64,000 nucleotides of DNA from Larix kaempferi (Eukaryota > Streptophyta > Pinopsida > Pinales > Pinaceae), in assembly GCA_027924585.1 (NCBI GenBank), contig BSBM01000964.1, positions 1,185,501 to 1,249,500 on the forward strand. The letters are read 5' to 3'. The notes under the pieces were generated by a model. That model had not been told where the DNA came from. It did not search any database and saw nothing but the letters and a program-made list of their open reading frames with translations. Shown in pieces: positions 1-12,165 of the stretch (the stretch's first letter is position 1; every line of letters starts with the position of its first letter). A program made the translations under genes and the position numbers.

Positions 1-709
1 ATTTGATATATTAATATATAAACTATTTAATGTCAACGTGAGGAAATATTAGAATGATGGTAATTCTTTTTTTTTAAAGAATTTAACAAAAGGGGAGGAT
101 TTTTTTCTTTTCAAAATGGAGGATATTGGTGATTTTTTGCAGGGGAGAGACCCAAGGGAACTTTATAACTTTCCGAAATTGGGCATGAGGAGAACCATGA
201 TGAATGGATGCATATGGATAATTAATGGAGATTGTGAAATTGACAATTTTTATCTAACATGGTCATGCAAAATACATGAACTTGTCAAAGCTTTAATAGA
301 ATGTCGAGAGGGTCAAGCAACAATGGTTTTATTCAATTAAAATATGAACATGACCATTATGATGAGCCAAACATAATGACACCAACTTCATGACATGACA
401 ATGCAGAGAGGGAAAGACAACAAATATCCAAGACTCGACTCAACCACACTATGATAATGCACATGATGCAACTTGGCGGATCTATCAAAGGTATAATACA
501 AAAGCAAAAATGGTGAAATAAAATATGAACATGATAAGCACATCGATATGGATGTGATAGTATAGATGAAACGATCTTGCAAAAATGTTCAGTAGGTTCG
601 TCTATGGCGTCATGTTTCGACATTAATTCGTGTCTCTGAATCCATCTACAATGTTACAATTTACTAAATTTTAACACTACATATGGTTTCAGAGACTCCC
701 TAGCACTAA

Positions 710-857
710 CTCATGTCACTGAATCCATCTATAGTGTTCAAATTTAGTAAATTGTACAAATTCATTGTCAAAATTGTAATTTTCCATTGTCGAAGTGACA
801 CAACTAAAAATGACCAAATAAATGACCAATTGTTATGTGGTCATTTTTAGTTTAGGT
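710..857 (+). repeat. Direct repeat copy 1, MITE-like
   Basis: About 145 bases match 1094-1251: both run from a variant of GAATTTAGTAAATTGTACAA through TTTTCCATTGTC to GTGGTCATTTTTAGTTTA. Just upstream (about 648-683) the reverse complement of the left part also occurs (ACAATTTACTAAATTTTAACACT), so the left edge is an inverted repeat. This suggests a decayed miniature inverted-repeat element, but no clean target duplication is visible. Confidence 0.5.
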
Positions 858-1093
858 TTGTGGTACTTGCAATATCTCAGTTTCTGATGGTTTTAATTAA
901 TGCGTGTACCACAGATGTATTGAAAATTAATTATGATGCCTTGGGAAGGATGTAAAGCTTATAAGCAAATTGCTTCTGCTCCAAGAACAAAAGACTACAT
1001 ATAAGGTCGTTAATATAAGCGGTACAAATCTGCTTCATGCACTAATGATGAGTTGTGACACATGAGGGGGTATACAATTTACTAAATTTTAGG

Positions 1094-1251
1094 GGGTCTC
1101 TAAATCCGTATGGGGTGTTAGAATTTAGTAAATTGTACAAATTCATTGTCAAAATTACAATTTTCCATTGTCAAAGTGACATAACTGACAATTACCAAAT
1201 AAATGACCAATCCATATTCTTAATGTTATTGTTATGTGGTCATTTTTAGTT
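1094..1251 (+). repeat. Direct repeat copy 2, MITE-like
   Basis: Second copy of the 710-857 repeat in the same orientation. It is a little longer because of a small insertion before TTATGTGGTCATTTTTAGTT. A further GGTCATTTTTAGTT occurs near 1309-1322, hinting at a third fragment. The type of element is not resolved. Confidence 0.5.
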
Positions 1252-2955
1252 TAATTACTTGTTATCTGGTCATATATTTTATCCTGTGACTTAATTGGTC
1301 ATTCCTCTGGTCATTTTTAGTTGGCTCACTCAAGTTTGGCCATTTATACCTTGAAAAAACTATGGTGACCAAATTTTTTGGTCGCATGGTCCTTTATCTC
1401 TGATTTTCTACTAGTGTTGTGCTTCAAAGGAATCCTGAAGTGGTCAAGTAGGAAACAAAGTGAGAGAATCCAGGTGTTGGTCCCTGTCATGTTTATGTTT
1501 CAGATGATGATTAAATGGTATCTTAATTTGGAGAAATCTCAGGTTAATTGGTACTATTTTTGGAACTCATTTTTCTTAGTTTTTGAGGTCATAACCCCCG
1601 GCCTGTGGGGGAACAATGATCAGACATTATCAGGATGGAAAACTTATGCTATATTCTATTACATGGGGGGATTTTTTTTTTAAATAGGATATTTTTAGTA
1701 GATATGCTCAATTGGGTCATGGTCGAAACATTTTTGCAAACTGGAAGTAATGATGGATATGCTCTGTAAATGTTTTGGCTTTTAGTTTAATATAATTTAT
1801 GAAATTTACAAAAAAATTGTGTACAAGTGTCTAATGTATGCACCCATCTGCTTGTTACGAAGAATTACAGGCACCTTAACACATGGTCGAGAAATGTGTA
1901 GTGTAATGGTGGACATCCCCATCCACGACACACATCAGTGCTCTTGCATAGATAAATAGTATATCAACTACTATGCAACCATTCAAAAGTAATGCATGTC
2001 CATTCTATACCTAAGTCCATATACGAAGGAGTAGCACGAAAATGAAGTACTAATGATTATCACTGGATTTCCTGTGTCTCGCACACACTCTTCATTTTCT
2101 TCTTCTATTCAATTGGCTTCTTTGGTTGGTTAATTTTACCTACACACTAGCAGAAAGAAGAAATGCCATTTGGTTTGTTTCTTTTCACCTACATACTAAG
2201 AAGAGAGAAGGAACGCTAGTGAGTGAAGCCGTCATTCACTTTTTTTATTGGCATAATGGAAGAATTTTGTTGGTTCCTGGAGGCAACTTTGACAGGCGTA
2301 CAGTTTGGTCTTGCATCATGTGAAGAAATTGTAAGTGGGATGAAAGAAACAGAGAATAATAATGGGCAAGTGGGTCCTTTTTTATAGCAATTCTAAGGAA
2401 ACTAATCTATGTTAACTCTATTAAAATTCATTTTTTTTCAAACTAATTCAGTTGAAAACCTGAACTAATAGATGCAAGTGTTGTATCTGCCTCTTTTAAT
2501 TTAATTAAATAATTCACACAGCCTCTGCTACATATGTGGTATTTCATGTCCACATTATTTCCTAATGAATGAAAGAATCTAAATTATCCTTGCCATTTGC
2601 AAGATACATGGATACCATAATATGACTATTTTTTTGTTTTACTATCAATAGTCTTTACAATGATCTCAAATTGAGTGGATATCACATTGACTTGCAATAC
2701 AAAATGCAGGTTCAAAGTCTTTGCATCATAGGATTTGCTTGGACAGAGATCTATTCTCTCGGTTGGTCCATTCAACTACATCCCAATTGACATAAGATTA
2801 TGGATTGGAGATAGGATGCCTAGCTATAGTCCCTGAGCTTCTACGCTGCACAACATAATTATGCTTTCCTCCATTCTGCAACAATATCTCATGGTTTGCT
2901 TGAACTCTACATTCATATTTGCATTATGAAATCGGTAGATTCATCAAGGATTAAA

Positions 2956-4013
2956 TGTAACACCCCATTTTTTACCCCATAATGTAATTATGTAAATATG
3001 GATAATATGGCTGGAATCCCAACATGAATAATGTAATTAAGTACATTTTATATTTAATATAAAACATGAATACTCCAAACCAAGAAGGATGAAGAAGATA
3101 TGGAGGGATATCCTTCCACAAGAAGGAGAGTGATCATCCTATGTCCAGGATTGGAGGGGGAAAATATGTCCAAATCCCAAGTATGCCGCTTGTCCAACTT
3201 TCCTTAGAAAAACGGGAAAAGTGGCCAACGGCATGGAAGCCAAGTGAATAGTTCCTATCAACATTGGTGCCACTTGGCTAGTCTCACCCATGCTTATAAA
3301 AGAGAGATCTATCCCATCATGGGGGGGATTCCTTCCTGTTAGATACACCCATTTGGCTACTAGACCATTGTTTCATCATTCTTCTTGTCTGAAACAATCA
3401 TTCTTGTTTCCAGACCTTAACCACTTGCATGAGAACCACTGTCACCACTACTACCATCTACATACCACCATTATTCTTCCATGGAGGAGCCATCATTGTC
3501 GTTAGACCAAAACCACCAATAGCCATTCCATCATCACTAGAACCATGGATTGGAGCCATATGGAGAAGAGAGGATTGGGTAGTCGTAGTAGGAAAGTCGG
3601 TACTACCTTATGGATTAGTATCCCAAGCTTGGGGGTGGCTCTATCAAAGAAATATATAGCTTGACAGAGCCTACGGCTAGGAGGAACATCCTTGGTTTGT
3701 AGTCAGTTAGCTATGTTTTCAAATAAGTTCATTATGTGCATAAATATATGGTATTTATTTCTAAATGTATCAATTATTGCCATTGTATAAATTAAGTAAA
3801 TAGATTTAATGGCAAGGGTGAATGTTCTCTTATGGAAATAACCTACAAAATTGTCACATATGTCTTATGTGTGATTTTACCATAATTATTTCTACTATAA
3901 ATGGTTAATTGAAATCAATAGAAAAGCATAATTGCATAGCATAGAAAAATTCAATCTACAGAACTAGCACCGTGTGGCCCAATAGTCAATGAGAAGTAAT
4001 CAGGTACGTGACA
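2956..4013 (+). repeat. 5' LTR of 14-kb unit
   Basis: TG at 2956 and CA at 4012-4013, with a three-base spacer and the primer site at 4017. Length is 1058 bases. The 3428-4013 part recurs at 16451-17035 with scattered substitutions. Open frames inside it (for example 3429-3659, mirrored by 16386-16724) are chance frames shared by both LTR copies, not genes. Part of it also resembles the middle of the chromovirus LTR near 48520-48690. Confidence 0.75.
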
Positions 4014-4016
4014 ATT

Positions 4017-4030
4017 TGGTATCAGAGCCC
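4017..4030 (+). promoter_or_regulatory. Primer-binding site (initiator-Met tRNA)
   Basis: TGGTATCAGAGCCC lies three bases after the LTR end. It is the usual plant retrotransposon site complementary to the 3' end of initiator methionine tRNA, where minus-strand cDNA synthesis begins. It supports reading 2956-4013 as a 5' LTR. Confidence 0.85.
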
Positions 4031-6589
4031 AGGTTGCAGCACTGGGACTATATGGGCCAAAAAATTGAATTCTACAGGTAGAATTTCAGGTTGCGCATGA
4101 AATGTTTGATAAAATGCACCCAAAAAAATAAACAAATAAATATTTTTTTGAATTTTTGAAATTCTAAAAATGTGAGAATTTTTATATGGACCCCACTTGT
4201 GCCACATGGGTTGATGACGTGGAAGTGCCATGTGGGCAGGAGGACTGGCGTGGAGGAGAAACATAAGTAGAGAGTGTGATGTGGACCGTCCAAATCAGAT
4301 CCATGTGCATGTTTTTTTGTGTGCGTCAGGGTCCAAAGGCATAGGAGATCTGACCATTGGGAAATGGTGTAGATCAACGACTCACTGTGCTTTAGGATCG
4401 TGAACATGTGTGAATTTTAATTTAATTAGCATGATCCTGAAGATAAAACCACCCTGTTGACGTGTCATCCCCTCCTGTGTTCAGGCTCACAAAATCAGTT
4501 TTAGAAAACCACTTTGTCGAGGAGGCAGAAACCACTTTTGGTATGACTGTTCAATGTGGTGTGCAGAGATATGACGTGGCGTGAGGTCAAGATGATGGGA
4601 CCCTCATTAGTCATGTCAGAATTGGGAGATCATGTATATTTGATCGATGATAAACATTCTTTCAGGACTATTAACTTGCATGAAGTTCAAATTAATTAGC
4701 ATAAGCCTGAAATGGAAACCTCCTTGTTGACATATCCCTCTCTTGTGCATCCAGGCCCGAAAAAGTAGTTTTCATAAACCATTGTTCCATGGATCTTGAA
4801 ACCACTTATGTCTAATAAGTGGTAGTATGTTGAGAGTGACTTGGTCACATCATAGGATGACATGTGGGATGATATGACACATAAGCAAACATGTATGATG
4901 ACATGTCATCACCCTGCCATGTCAACAAAAATTAGAAAAGTTATTAAAAAACAAAAAAAACAAGTATGGAAATTTCAGTTTAATTGGTTTTGAATATGCA
5001 TAGCCCGAGGATGGACAAGGGCTCAATTGGGGCCCAAATTGTTATGGTGCAATTGTGATCTAGTCACATAGACAAATTTGTATCCTGGATTCCAACTTCA
5101 CAAATATGTGAAACTGGGAGATGAAAGAAGGCTAAAATCCACTATTTGGGCACATGAAAGTATGATTTTTTAAAATTTGGAGACAAAAGTGGCCCCAGAA
5201 CTCATAACTAGAAAATTTAATGATTTCAACAGTTTTTCTACTCATCAATATGAATAACTTTTCTTAGAGGAAAATTTTCCATAAATTCTTAGTTTGGGAG
5301 ATAGTAGTTTTCATAGAAAATTCAAGTTTGCAAAAAGTGCAAAAATTGAAACTTGTTGATTCTATAATTTTATAAAAATTTTGATGGGAGCATCAAAATA
5401 AAATAATGAAAGTATATGGATAATCAACATCATATGGGATATCAATTCCTTATATATAAAAAATTACAATTCCTTACTGATTTTCTTCTATACATCTCAA
5501 AAATTGATCCTTCAGAATAATTATAGCGACTGAAGCAATGTAAAATTGGGCAAATTTGTTGATTTTGGAGGGATGTAACTATCAGCTCTGAATTCAGAAA
5601 TGGAAATAGAAGATCTCATTGGAAAACTTATTATAAAGAGAATAAATATGAAATAGGATTCCATAATTAAGTAATACCTATGTTTTCGGGGAAAGAGAAG
5701 AAATGGACCTGTAGACCCTATTTGACAAAACTGTCAAATGGTGTTTTTCAGAATTTAAAATATATGGACATTTTTATTGAATTTTTAGAATTAAATTATT
5801 CTTAATAGATATAATGACATACAAGATTGCATATTAAAAGCTGGTATTAGCCTCAATGGTGTTTTTAGAATTTAAAATATATGGACATTTTTATTGAATT
5901 TTTAGAATTAAATTATGCCTAATAGATATAATGACATAGAAGATTGCATATTACAAGCTTGTATTAGCCTCAATTACAATATAGGTTTCCCCAAAAATAC
6001 AAAAGAGTAAAATGGATAAAAGGATCATCCATACAGTTCTGAAGAAAACATCAAAGGACAGGATATCAGTGTGGGAAATGAAAAAATATAAACAAATGGA
6101 TATAGAGAAAAATGTAAATCCACTGGAACGGTGGAGATCATGAGAACTCTAAGAATGGAAATACAAAGATATAGCGGGGGATGGAAGTATTCAGAAGTGG
6201 ATTCATCTTCATATTTATCTTCTAAAGTTGAATTATTTGTTGATGTTATACATAAAGGTAAGTGATATGCAAGGAACAATGGAATGAGCCAAGTATGGTT
6301 CAGTCATTTGCTATATAAAAATGTGGATGATTGCCAAAGATTCTTACACCTAAGAAAAGAGTTCTATGGTTGTGTTGTTGCTGCAACATTCCCCCCAAAA
6401 TTTTTGTAAATATTGGGTCCCTCCTATTCTTTTTTGGTTTAAGCACTTTTTTTTTATCAAATCTTTCTCACTTAATCTTCAAATTTTCCTAAAAGTGCTG
6501 ACCCTTCTAGTCCTTTTGATTTTTTTACTAAGGCATTTTTTTCCTTCCATTTAGTAGTGCGTTGTTTTAAAAGTTAATTGTGCACGCAT
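4031..6589. other. Leader/internal non-coding region of 14-kb unit
   Basis: No gag-like protein is visible downstream of the primer site. A diverged duplication links about 4411-4537 and 4682-4806: both contain TTAATTAGCAT, then CCTG(A/C)A, CTTGTTGAC or CTGTTGAC, and end in GAAACCACTT. A clear tandem duplication follows at 5737-5971. Confidence 0.5.
5737..5971 (+). repeat. Tandem duplication, about 118-bp unit, two copies
   Basis: Copies at about 5737-5854 and 5855-5971 share TTTAAAATATATGGACATTT, then TATTGAATTTTTAGAATTAA, and end ATTAGCCTCAAT. They differ at only a few bases, so the duplication is fairly recent compared with the surrounding decay. Confidence 0.8.
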
Positions 6590-7330
6590 TCAAAATGCAG
6601 ATTGAAAGCTTATATTTATGCGCCAAGGCGCAAGGGAAAAGGTTTAATTGCACACTTTTAAGCGCAAACTTCAAGCTTATGTCTTGCATTAAAAAAGCGC
6701 ATTTTTTACTTTTCCGCCTTGTTGCCAAATCTTGGCTTATTCAGCAAATTTTCTCAATTATTTTCTCTAAGGCAAAGTTACCTTTTCTCTTCGGCGCATT
6801 TTTAAGTCTTAACTTTGCCACCCTTTGGCGCAATACTTAACCATAATTCTTCTACTTCGCGCATTTTTTTGGGCTTAAGTCGGCCCCTTTCGCAAATCTT
6901 AGAGTTTTATCATCCAACACGCATTTTTTTAAATGTAAATCGACCGCCGATAACACACGCTGCTTGGCACGATTAATAACCAGATCTCAACCACCATTGG
7001 GCTCATTGGCGTAGTTCCCGTTAGCGCACATTTTGTGACTAAAACTTGCGCTAAAGGCGTAAGGCTTATCCATATAACTCACGCTTCCATAGTCGCGCTT
7101 CATATTTCCTTAATCGCACCTCATTTTCCAGCGCAACTTTCGAATCTAGTTTTGGCGCAGATCTTTCGCGCAGATTTCAATGATGCGATCCCCGCTTTGG
7201 CGCAAGTCTTAAACTTACACTCACCGCTTTGATGCCGGACTTAATGTTATGGTCGTCGCCTTAGCGCAGAGTTTAATCTTGCGATCGCCGCTTTGGGTGT
7301 GAAGTTTTATTTTGGTGCATGTGCAACCAC
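6590..7330. repeat. GCGCA-rich, CpG-rich segment
   Basis: About 15 GCGC sites fall in roughly 700 bases, mostly in the form (T/A)GGCGCA or AGCGCATTTTT, for example near 6619, 6660, 6700, 6791, 6826, 6856, 7022, 7048, 7094, 7129, 7152, 7169, 7196 and 7260. The flanking sequence is AT-rich and nearly lacks this motif. Spacing is irregular (about 17 to 110 bases), so this is not a simple tandem satellite. It may be a decayed array, an unmethylated CpG-rich regulatory region, or a transferred repeat. No protein reading is convincing. Confidence 0.6.
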
Positions 7331-8803
7331 AAAGTCAGTAGGGTCATGAATGTGGCCATGTGCCGTTTTAAATGCACAAGGCCTCAAGCCCCGAGCTCAT
7401 TAAATCCTCCAACCCACCACCTTACGTGAATTCAATGCCTCGCCTTATTAAACGCATAGAACGGGATTTCAAAAAAATCACTCGACCACTGCCATAGGAG
7501 AATGGAGCTCGCTGTTCGATATTGAACTCTGACTGCACTGCTGCCCGTCTCGGAACGATCGCTAGCCACCGGGGAACATCGCCAAGCTGACAGGTAGGTG
7601 CTCGACCCCTCCTCTCTTCGTTTTCTGAGGTTCTCGTTTGGACTTGCACCCCTTTTGTGCCCTTTTATCAACTATATATATATATGCAAAACAAACTTAT
7701 ATGCACTAAGCGGTTAGTTGTGAGTTGAAGCCATGAAGACACGAAACCACCGTATGCGAACCAGAGCCTGGATGGCCCTATCCTCCCATGCGCACATGAA
7801 GTTCTTCCCACTGTGGTGTGCTCGGCTTCCTAAGTAATTTTCTTGCATATCTTGCCGTCTCTGGGTTTTCCCGGTTATATCTTAATGGCCACACATCTGG
7901 CGTTCCACGCTTGAACCCGTAGCTAATTGCTCGTTTTAGTTAAAATGCTGCATCCATGCACACCCCATGGAAAATCGCTGCCAAGCAACGATACCTTTCA
8001 CACCAAGGCCACCTAAAACCCACAGTTTTGGCCAAAACCACCTTAAAACATGTGAGAAATACCCGACAGGCTAGCAGTGGTAGCTTTATAAATAGCTCTA
8101 CTTTTTACTTATAGAGGTTGGCTACTATGAAAGAAGAACCAGTAAAACCACCCATGTGATATTTGCCAAACATTTCTTGCGCGAATGCAGTGGTTTCACC
8201 CGGACTCACAAAACATTTTAGGTACTTGCGCATTTCTGTGAATGACATGACACCATTAAATGCTTTAGTGCCTTATTCCTCCATTAGTCTATCTTGGCTA
8301 GGTATTTTGATTTGGAAGACGCCTACATATTGAGCAAAAGTAAATAGCGCAAATAAGAATCTTTCTCGCTACCTTTCCACCATGTCGATTTCCTTGTTTT
8401 TTGACTTCTTGAACTCTTGTCTTTTCTCTTGGTATTACATTAACAACAAACTAGCTTTGTCGTGATAAGCTAATTGAACATGAAAATCAATACAACCCTG
8501 ATCCTAACCATCGTTCCAAGAATAATGAAACCATAGTACCATTTATGTTATATATGAAACCACAGTGGCTTGTATAGCTTGTTGGCATTTGCGTCTAGTA
8601 TGTCTCATGATTTTTCAAATTGTGAAATGGTAGCTGCAATTGTGAATTAGTTGATCATTTTGTTAAAACAACCTCCATATCATGACAGTGGCATATTCTG
8701 GATTTTTTCATAACTATTTTTCTAATGCTTGAAGGTTATCTAGTTAAAGCCAACTCTGTCATATTTTCTTTCACAAATCTATGGGAGGCTTTGCATTTTA
8801 ATA
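7331..8803. other. Region upstream of the unknown ORF
   Basis: No coding frame is recognised. A TATA-type stretch (TATATATATATATGC) lies at about 7673-7686, in GC-richer sequence than the flanks. The frame of the 8804 ORF is open back to a TAG at 8741 but offers no earlier ATG. I found no LTR here matching the region after the ORF (12170-13050). Confidence 0.4.
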
Positions 8804-11800
8804 ATGGCTGAATGTCTACATATGCCTTATTTGTACTGCCCTGCTTACCGCAGGATTATCATGCATAGGAGGTATGCAAGGAAGAAAGCCATGCAAAATA
8901 TTGACTTAGATTCAGACATAGAAATCCTGTTGGACACTTCACTCGAGACAATGTTTATTGATACACAAGCTACCACCAATGTGCCCCCTGGGAGCTCTAC
9001 CCCGGAATTCCAATGGGGTGAGTTATATAGGTTTATCATGGACCAAAACAATCCTAAAGCCCCCATAGAAGATTCTCTGGTGTATGCAAACATCCGAAGG
9101 TCTTACCTCCATATGGCAACGACTTGTCCTGAATTGTTCCCATGTTCTAAAGTCATTGGTTGGTTAATCCCTCACGTCAGGACTGACACTAGGTTCATAA
9201 ATGATAAAAATGGGATGAACCTAACATCTTTTGCTCCTAAGCATATCATAGCCACCTACATATTACCTCAACCCAAAGCTTGGTTAGATGATAAATGGAT
9301 AGCAGAACATCCTATGGACCCATTGGATGCCACCAGGAAAATGATGATAGCTGACAGACAAATAAGGAGGAGGAATAACAATGAATATGAAAGCAACCTC
9401 CTGAAGACTCCTTATAGACTCATCGTTCTGATGTTGATTCGGCTCTTCGACATGCCTAATGGAAATATTTTTAAGATCGGATGGGTGCCAATAATTTTTC
9501 ATATAGCCATGAATGGCACCATTTTTAATTGGGCTGACATAATCTCAAATAGTCTAGCCTCACAGTTAACTGCGGCCCAGGGAGGAATGACTCAGAAGAA
9601 GGTATATTTCTTCATGTATTCATATTTGATAGACTGCTTATTGAGCAAACATACCTTCCCAGACTTGGGCTGCTCATGGAAGCCAAAGGAAACGTCTCTA
9701 TTCATGGCCTATCAACTCACATGGGAAAGTAAATACGCAAACTATTACAAGCAGGTTTGCGAGAAATTCATCATGCCTCTATACCAGCTTATTTTTGTAA
9801 AGGAACCAGATTACATGTCAGAGAATGCCATGCCCATTATCGAAGCATTTGGCGATTATTATCATAGTATAGAAGGTACCTATATCCGAATGAATGGAGG
9901 ATCCATAGCTCCCTTTTTGCTTCCCAAATATGCTACAGATTTTTTGATTCATAGGGAAGACATCAGGTAACTCTTCAGCATTGGCGGAATCAGCAAAGTT
10001 CTCACTGAAAGGAAGAAAGGGATGTATCCGCCAATCCTTTCACTATTGGTGCATACAGCCTCCCGAAGGCCAAGGAAGGAGACAACTATGTTCAAGATTT
10101 AGACATCTTCCATTTCGGTACAAAGTTTTTCAGAAGGCATGACCCTTATGGTGAGGTTGCCAAACATATTATTGATTTCAAAACCAAATTCGAGTACGCC
10201 CATCTTGAAGACAATGAGGAAGAGTTTTTCCGTAGTGCTCGAAACTTGACGGAATTAGGCAAGCGCTACAAGAAGAAAGGTGCAAAGAGCTCTGCCCCCA
10301 GGCCTGTCTGTCTAATTCAAAAGGAAAAGGAAGCATCAGTGTCCCAATCAGGAGATCCGACAGGAATAGAACAAGAGGAATATGACAGGATATTACATCA
10401 GCAAGACCAAGAAGCGGCTAGGATTCAAAATGAACAAGATGCCAAGTTCCAACAAGAACAGGCAGCAAGAATCCAGAGGGAGCAGGAGAAAAAGGTTTTG
10501 GAAGATGAGGCTGCTAGAAGCCAAAAGGAGGAGGAAGTAAGGGCCCAAAGAGAAGAAGAAGAAAGAATCATCAAGGAACAGGCTGCTAAACTGCAAGAGG
10601 AGAAAGAAGAAGAGAGGATTTTGTTAGAAGAGGCAGACAGGTTACAAAAGGATTTAGCAGAGCTAGCTGAAAGGCAGTAGAGGGAGCAAACTGAGAAAAC
10701 TCCCGAGCCAGAACCGTCTACTCCACAAAAAATGGAGTTGGATCCGCCACTAATAGACCAACCAGGGATAGCTTGAGAAGGGGTTGCTTCTACTGAAGGA
10801 TTAGCATTGACCCCGTACAACCCCAGAAAGCAGCGCCAAGTGGCCAACCTGGATTCCGTATATTTTCACGAGCGGAAAAGGGCTATCATTGACAGGAGAG
10901 TTAGGAAAATGGAAAGTGTGGAAGACATATATGAATTCGTAGTATTAGAAAATACACTAGTCCAAGGAACTGATGTTGACCCTTCATTCCAAGCCCAATG
11001 CACTGTGGCATCAACCGAGGCGAGTAAAGCCAATACTGATCGGTTAATAAATGAGGTAAAGCATTACAGAGATAAATGCATCAAAATAAGAGATGACAAA
11101 AAGAGGGAGGTTCTAGAAGCAAATGAATTGAAGAAGAGATACAAGGAAATGATAGGAGAGAAGTTAAGGATAACTTCGGGAGCTCTACAACTTGAAAATG
11201 AGAAGAATTCACTAGAGATGCAGCTGGCCATCTCCGAAGACGAGCAAAAGAACTTAAAGGCTCGGATATCCGAATTGGAGGAGCTCAAAGCCAGCAGGGC
11301 CCAACAAATTTATCTCCCCAAGGATCAATATGAGGGGTTAATGCAAGAAAAGTAGCAATTATTGAAACAGCTCAAAGAAGCAATGGAAAACAAGTAAGAC
11401 TTGTTCACGTTTCACAAGTAAGCATGTGACATGCTAATAAAAGGCCATCAGCTGCTGGTGTTGATATCAGGAGAAATTTGCAATGTGAAAGAAATGATCA
11501 TGAAAATGACAGCCATCAAAGTTGGAGCCTTAAAGAACAGAGACAAATTTGCAAAACATGTGGAAGAGTTAAAGCAACAATTTGAGTGGAGAAAAGGAAA
11601 ATATGGATTCCCCTCAAACTTGCGCACCACCACCGAAGAAGAATTTGACTTAGATGCAGGAGTCCTTGAATTCAGTAAAGATTGTGGCACCAGGCTAAGC
11701 TTGGAGATCAGAAAGACTATCCACAAATGCCACTCTTTCTACTCCAAAATCAAAGAATCCCATGGCAGGTGCCACTTGGTTCTACCTGAAACTATCAATG

Positions 11801-12165
11801 AATTCCCAGAACGAGAACATCGGTTGGCTGAGTTACAAGGAGAGTTGGACCAAGGATTGGACTATGTTAAAAAGGTAGAGGTGATAACCCAAGATGAACT
11901 CCAACAGTTCATTGGCCAACCCCCTGTGCATATCTACTTTCTGGAATCAATTGCCCAAGAAGCAGCAGCAGGAGCAGCACAAGTCAAATAAGATCTGTGC
12001 AAGCATGAGATTGCAGCAAAGGCAACAATATCTGTTCGAAGAAAAATTATCTTGAAAGAGCTCAGCCAATGGGCCACACATATCCAAAGTGAATATGGCC
12101 AAGCATCCACAAGCGAGCCAGTTGGTGGCGATGAGTCAGCGAGTCAGCAAAAGCAAGCCAAATAG
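8804..12165 (+). pseudogene. Decayed unknown ORF: plant transposon-like N-terminus, long coiled coil
   Basis: A 388-codon open frame (8804-9970) continues in two further blocks once one frameshift (about 10030) and several stops (TAA 9968, TAG 10678, TGA 10774, TAG 11353, others near 11394-11419, TAA 11989) are read through, giving about 1,100 codons. The middle of the first block (TPYRLIVLMLIRLF, IIFHIAMNG, ADIISNSL, YSYLIDCLLS) recalls the helical 'putative plant transposon protein' domain seen in Athila-like and orphan plant ORFs. That match is from memory and uncertain. The 9971-10245 part reads on in a shifted frame (KFFRRHDPYGEV). From about 10246 the protein is Glu/Lys/Gln-rich with heptad-like AARIQ(N/R)EQ repeats, a strong coiled coil. 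It continues to about 11350 and a mixed C-terminus follows. No zinc knuckle, protease or polymerase is present. It could be a captured gene or an element-specific protein. Confidence 0.5.
10246..11355 (+). other. Coiled-coil segment within the unknown ORF
   Basis: Two blocks (10246-10680 and 10807-11355, same frame, separated by TAG and TGA stops) are rich in E, K, Q and R. Repeats such as EQAARIQREQ and EEEERIIKEQ have apolar residues every three to four positions. This composition marks an extended coiled coil, suggesting a structural or oligomerising part. Minus-strand frames over the same bases (10393-10847) are low-complexity mirror images and not genes. Confidence 0.7.

Larger units (their letters stand above)
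1..2955. other. Non-coding stretch, no gene recognised
   Basis: No open frame here resembles a known protein. The longest, about 100 codons at 1378-1683 on the plus strand, has no motif I recognise and no supporting codon pattern. The segment contains a diverged direct repeat around 710-857 and 1094-1251 and otherwise AT-rich sequence. The last bases before 2956 (TTAAA) are the left flank of the chromovirus LTR. Confidence 0.6.

Noticed and set aside
1378-1683. 101-codon plus-strand frame with Trp/Phe-rich sequence
   Set aside because: No recognised motif, no nearby supporting exon, and length is possible by chance in this AT-rich DNA.
3290-3659. Plus-strand frames in the 2956 LTR and the similar one at 16386-16724
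   Set aside because: The similarity between them is explained by LTR identity; the frames shift between copies and match no protein.
10393-10847. Minus-strand Ser/Leu-rich frames
   Set aside because: They mirror the Glu/Lys/Gln-rich coiled coil on the plus strand; low-complexity codons keep the antisense open.
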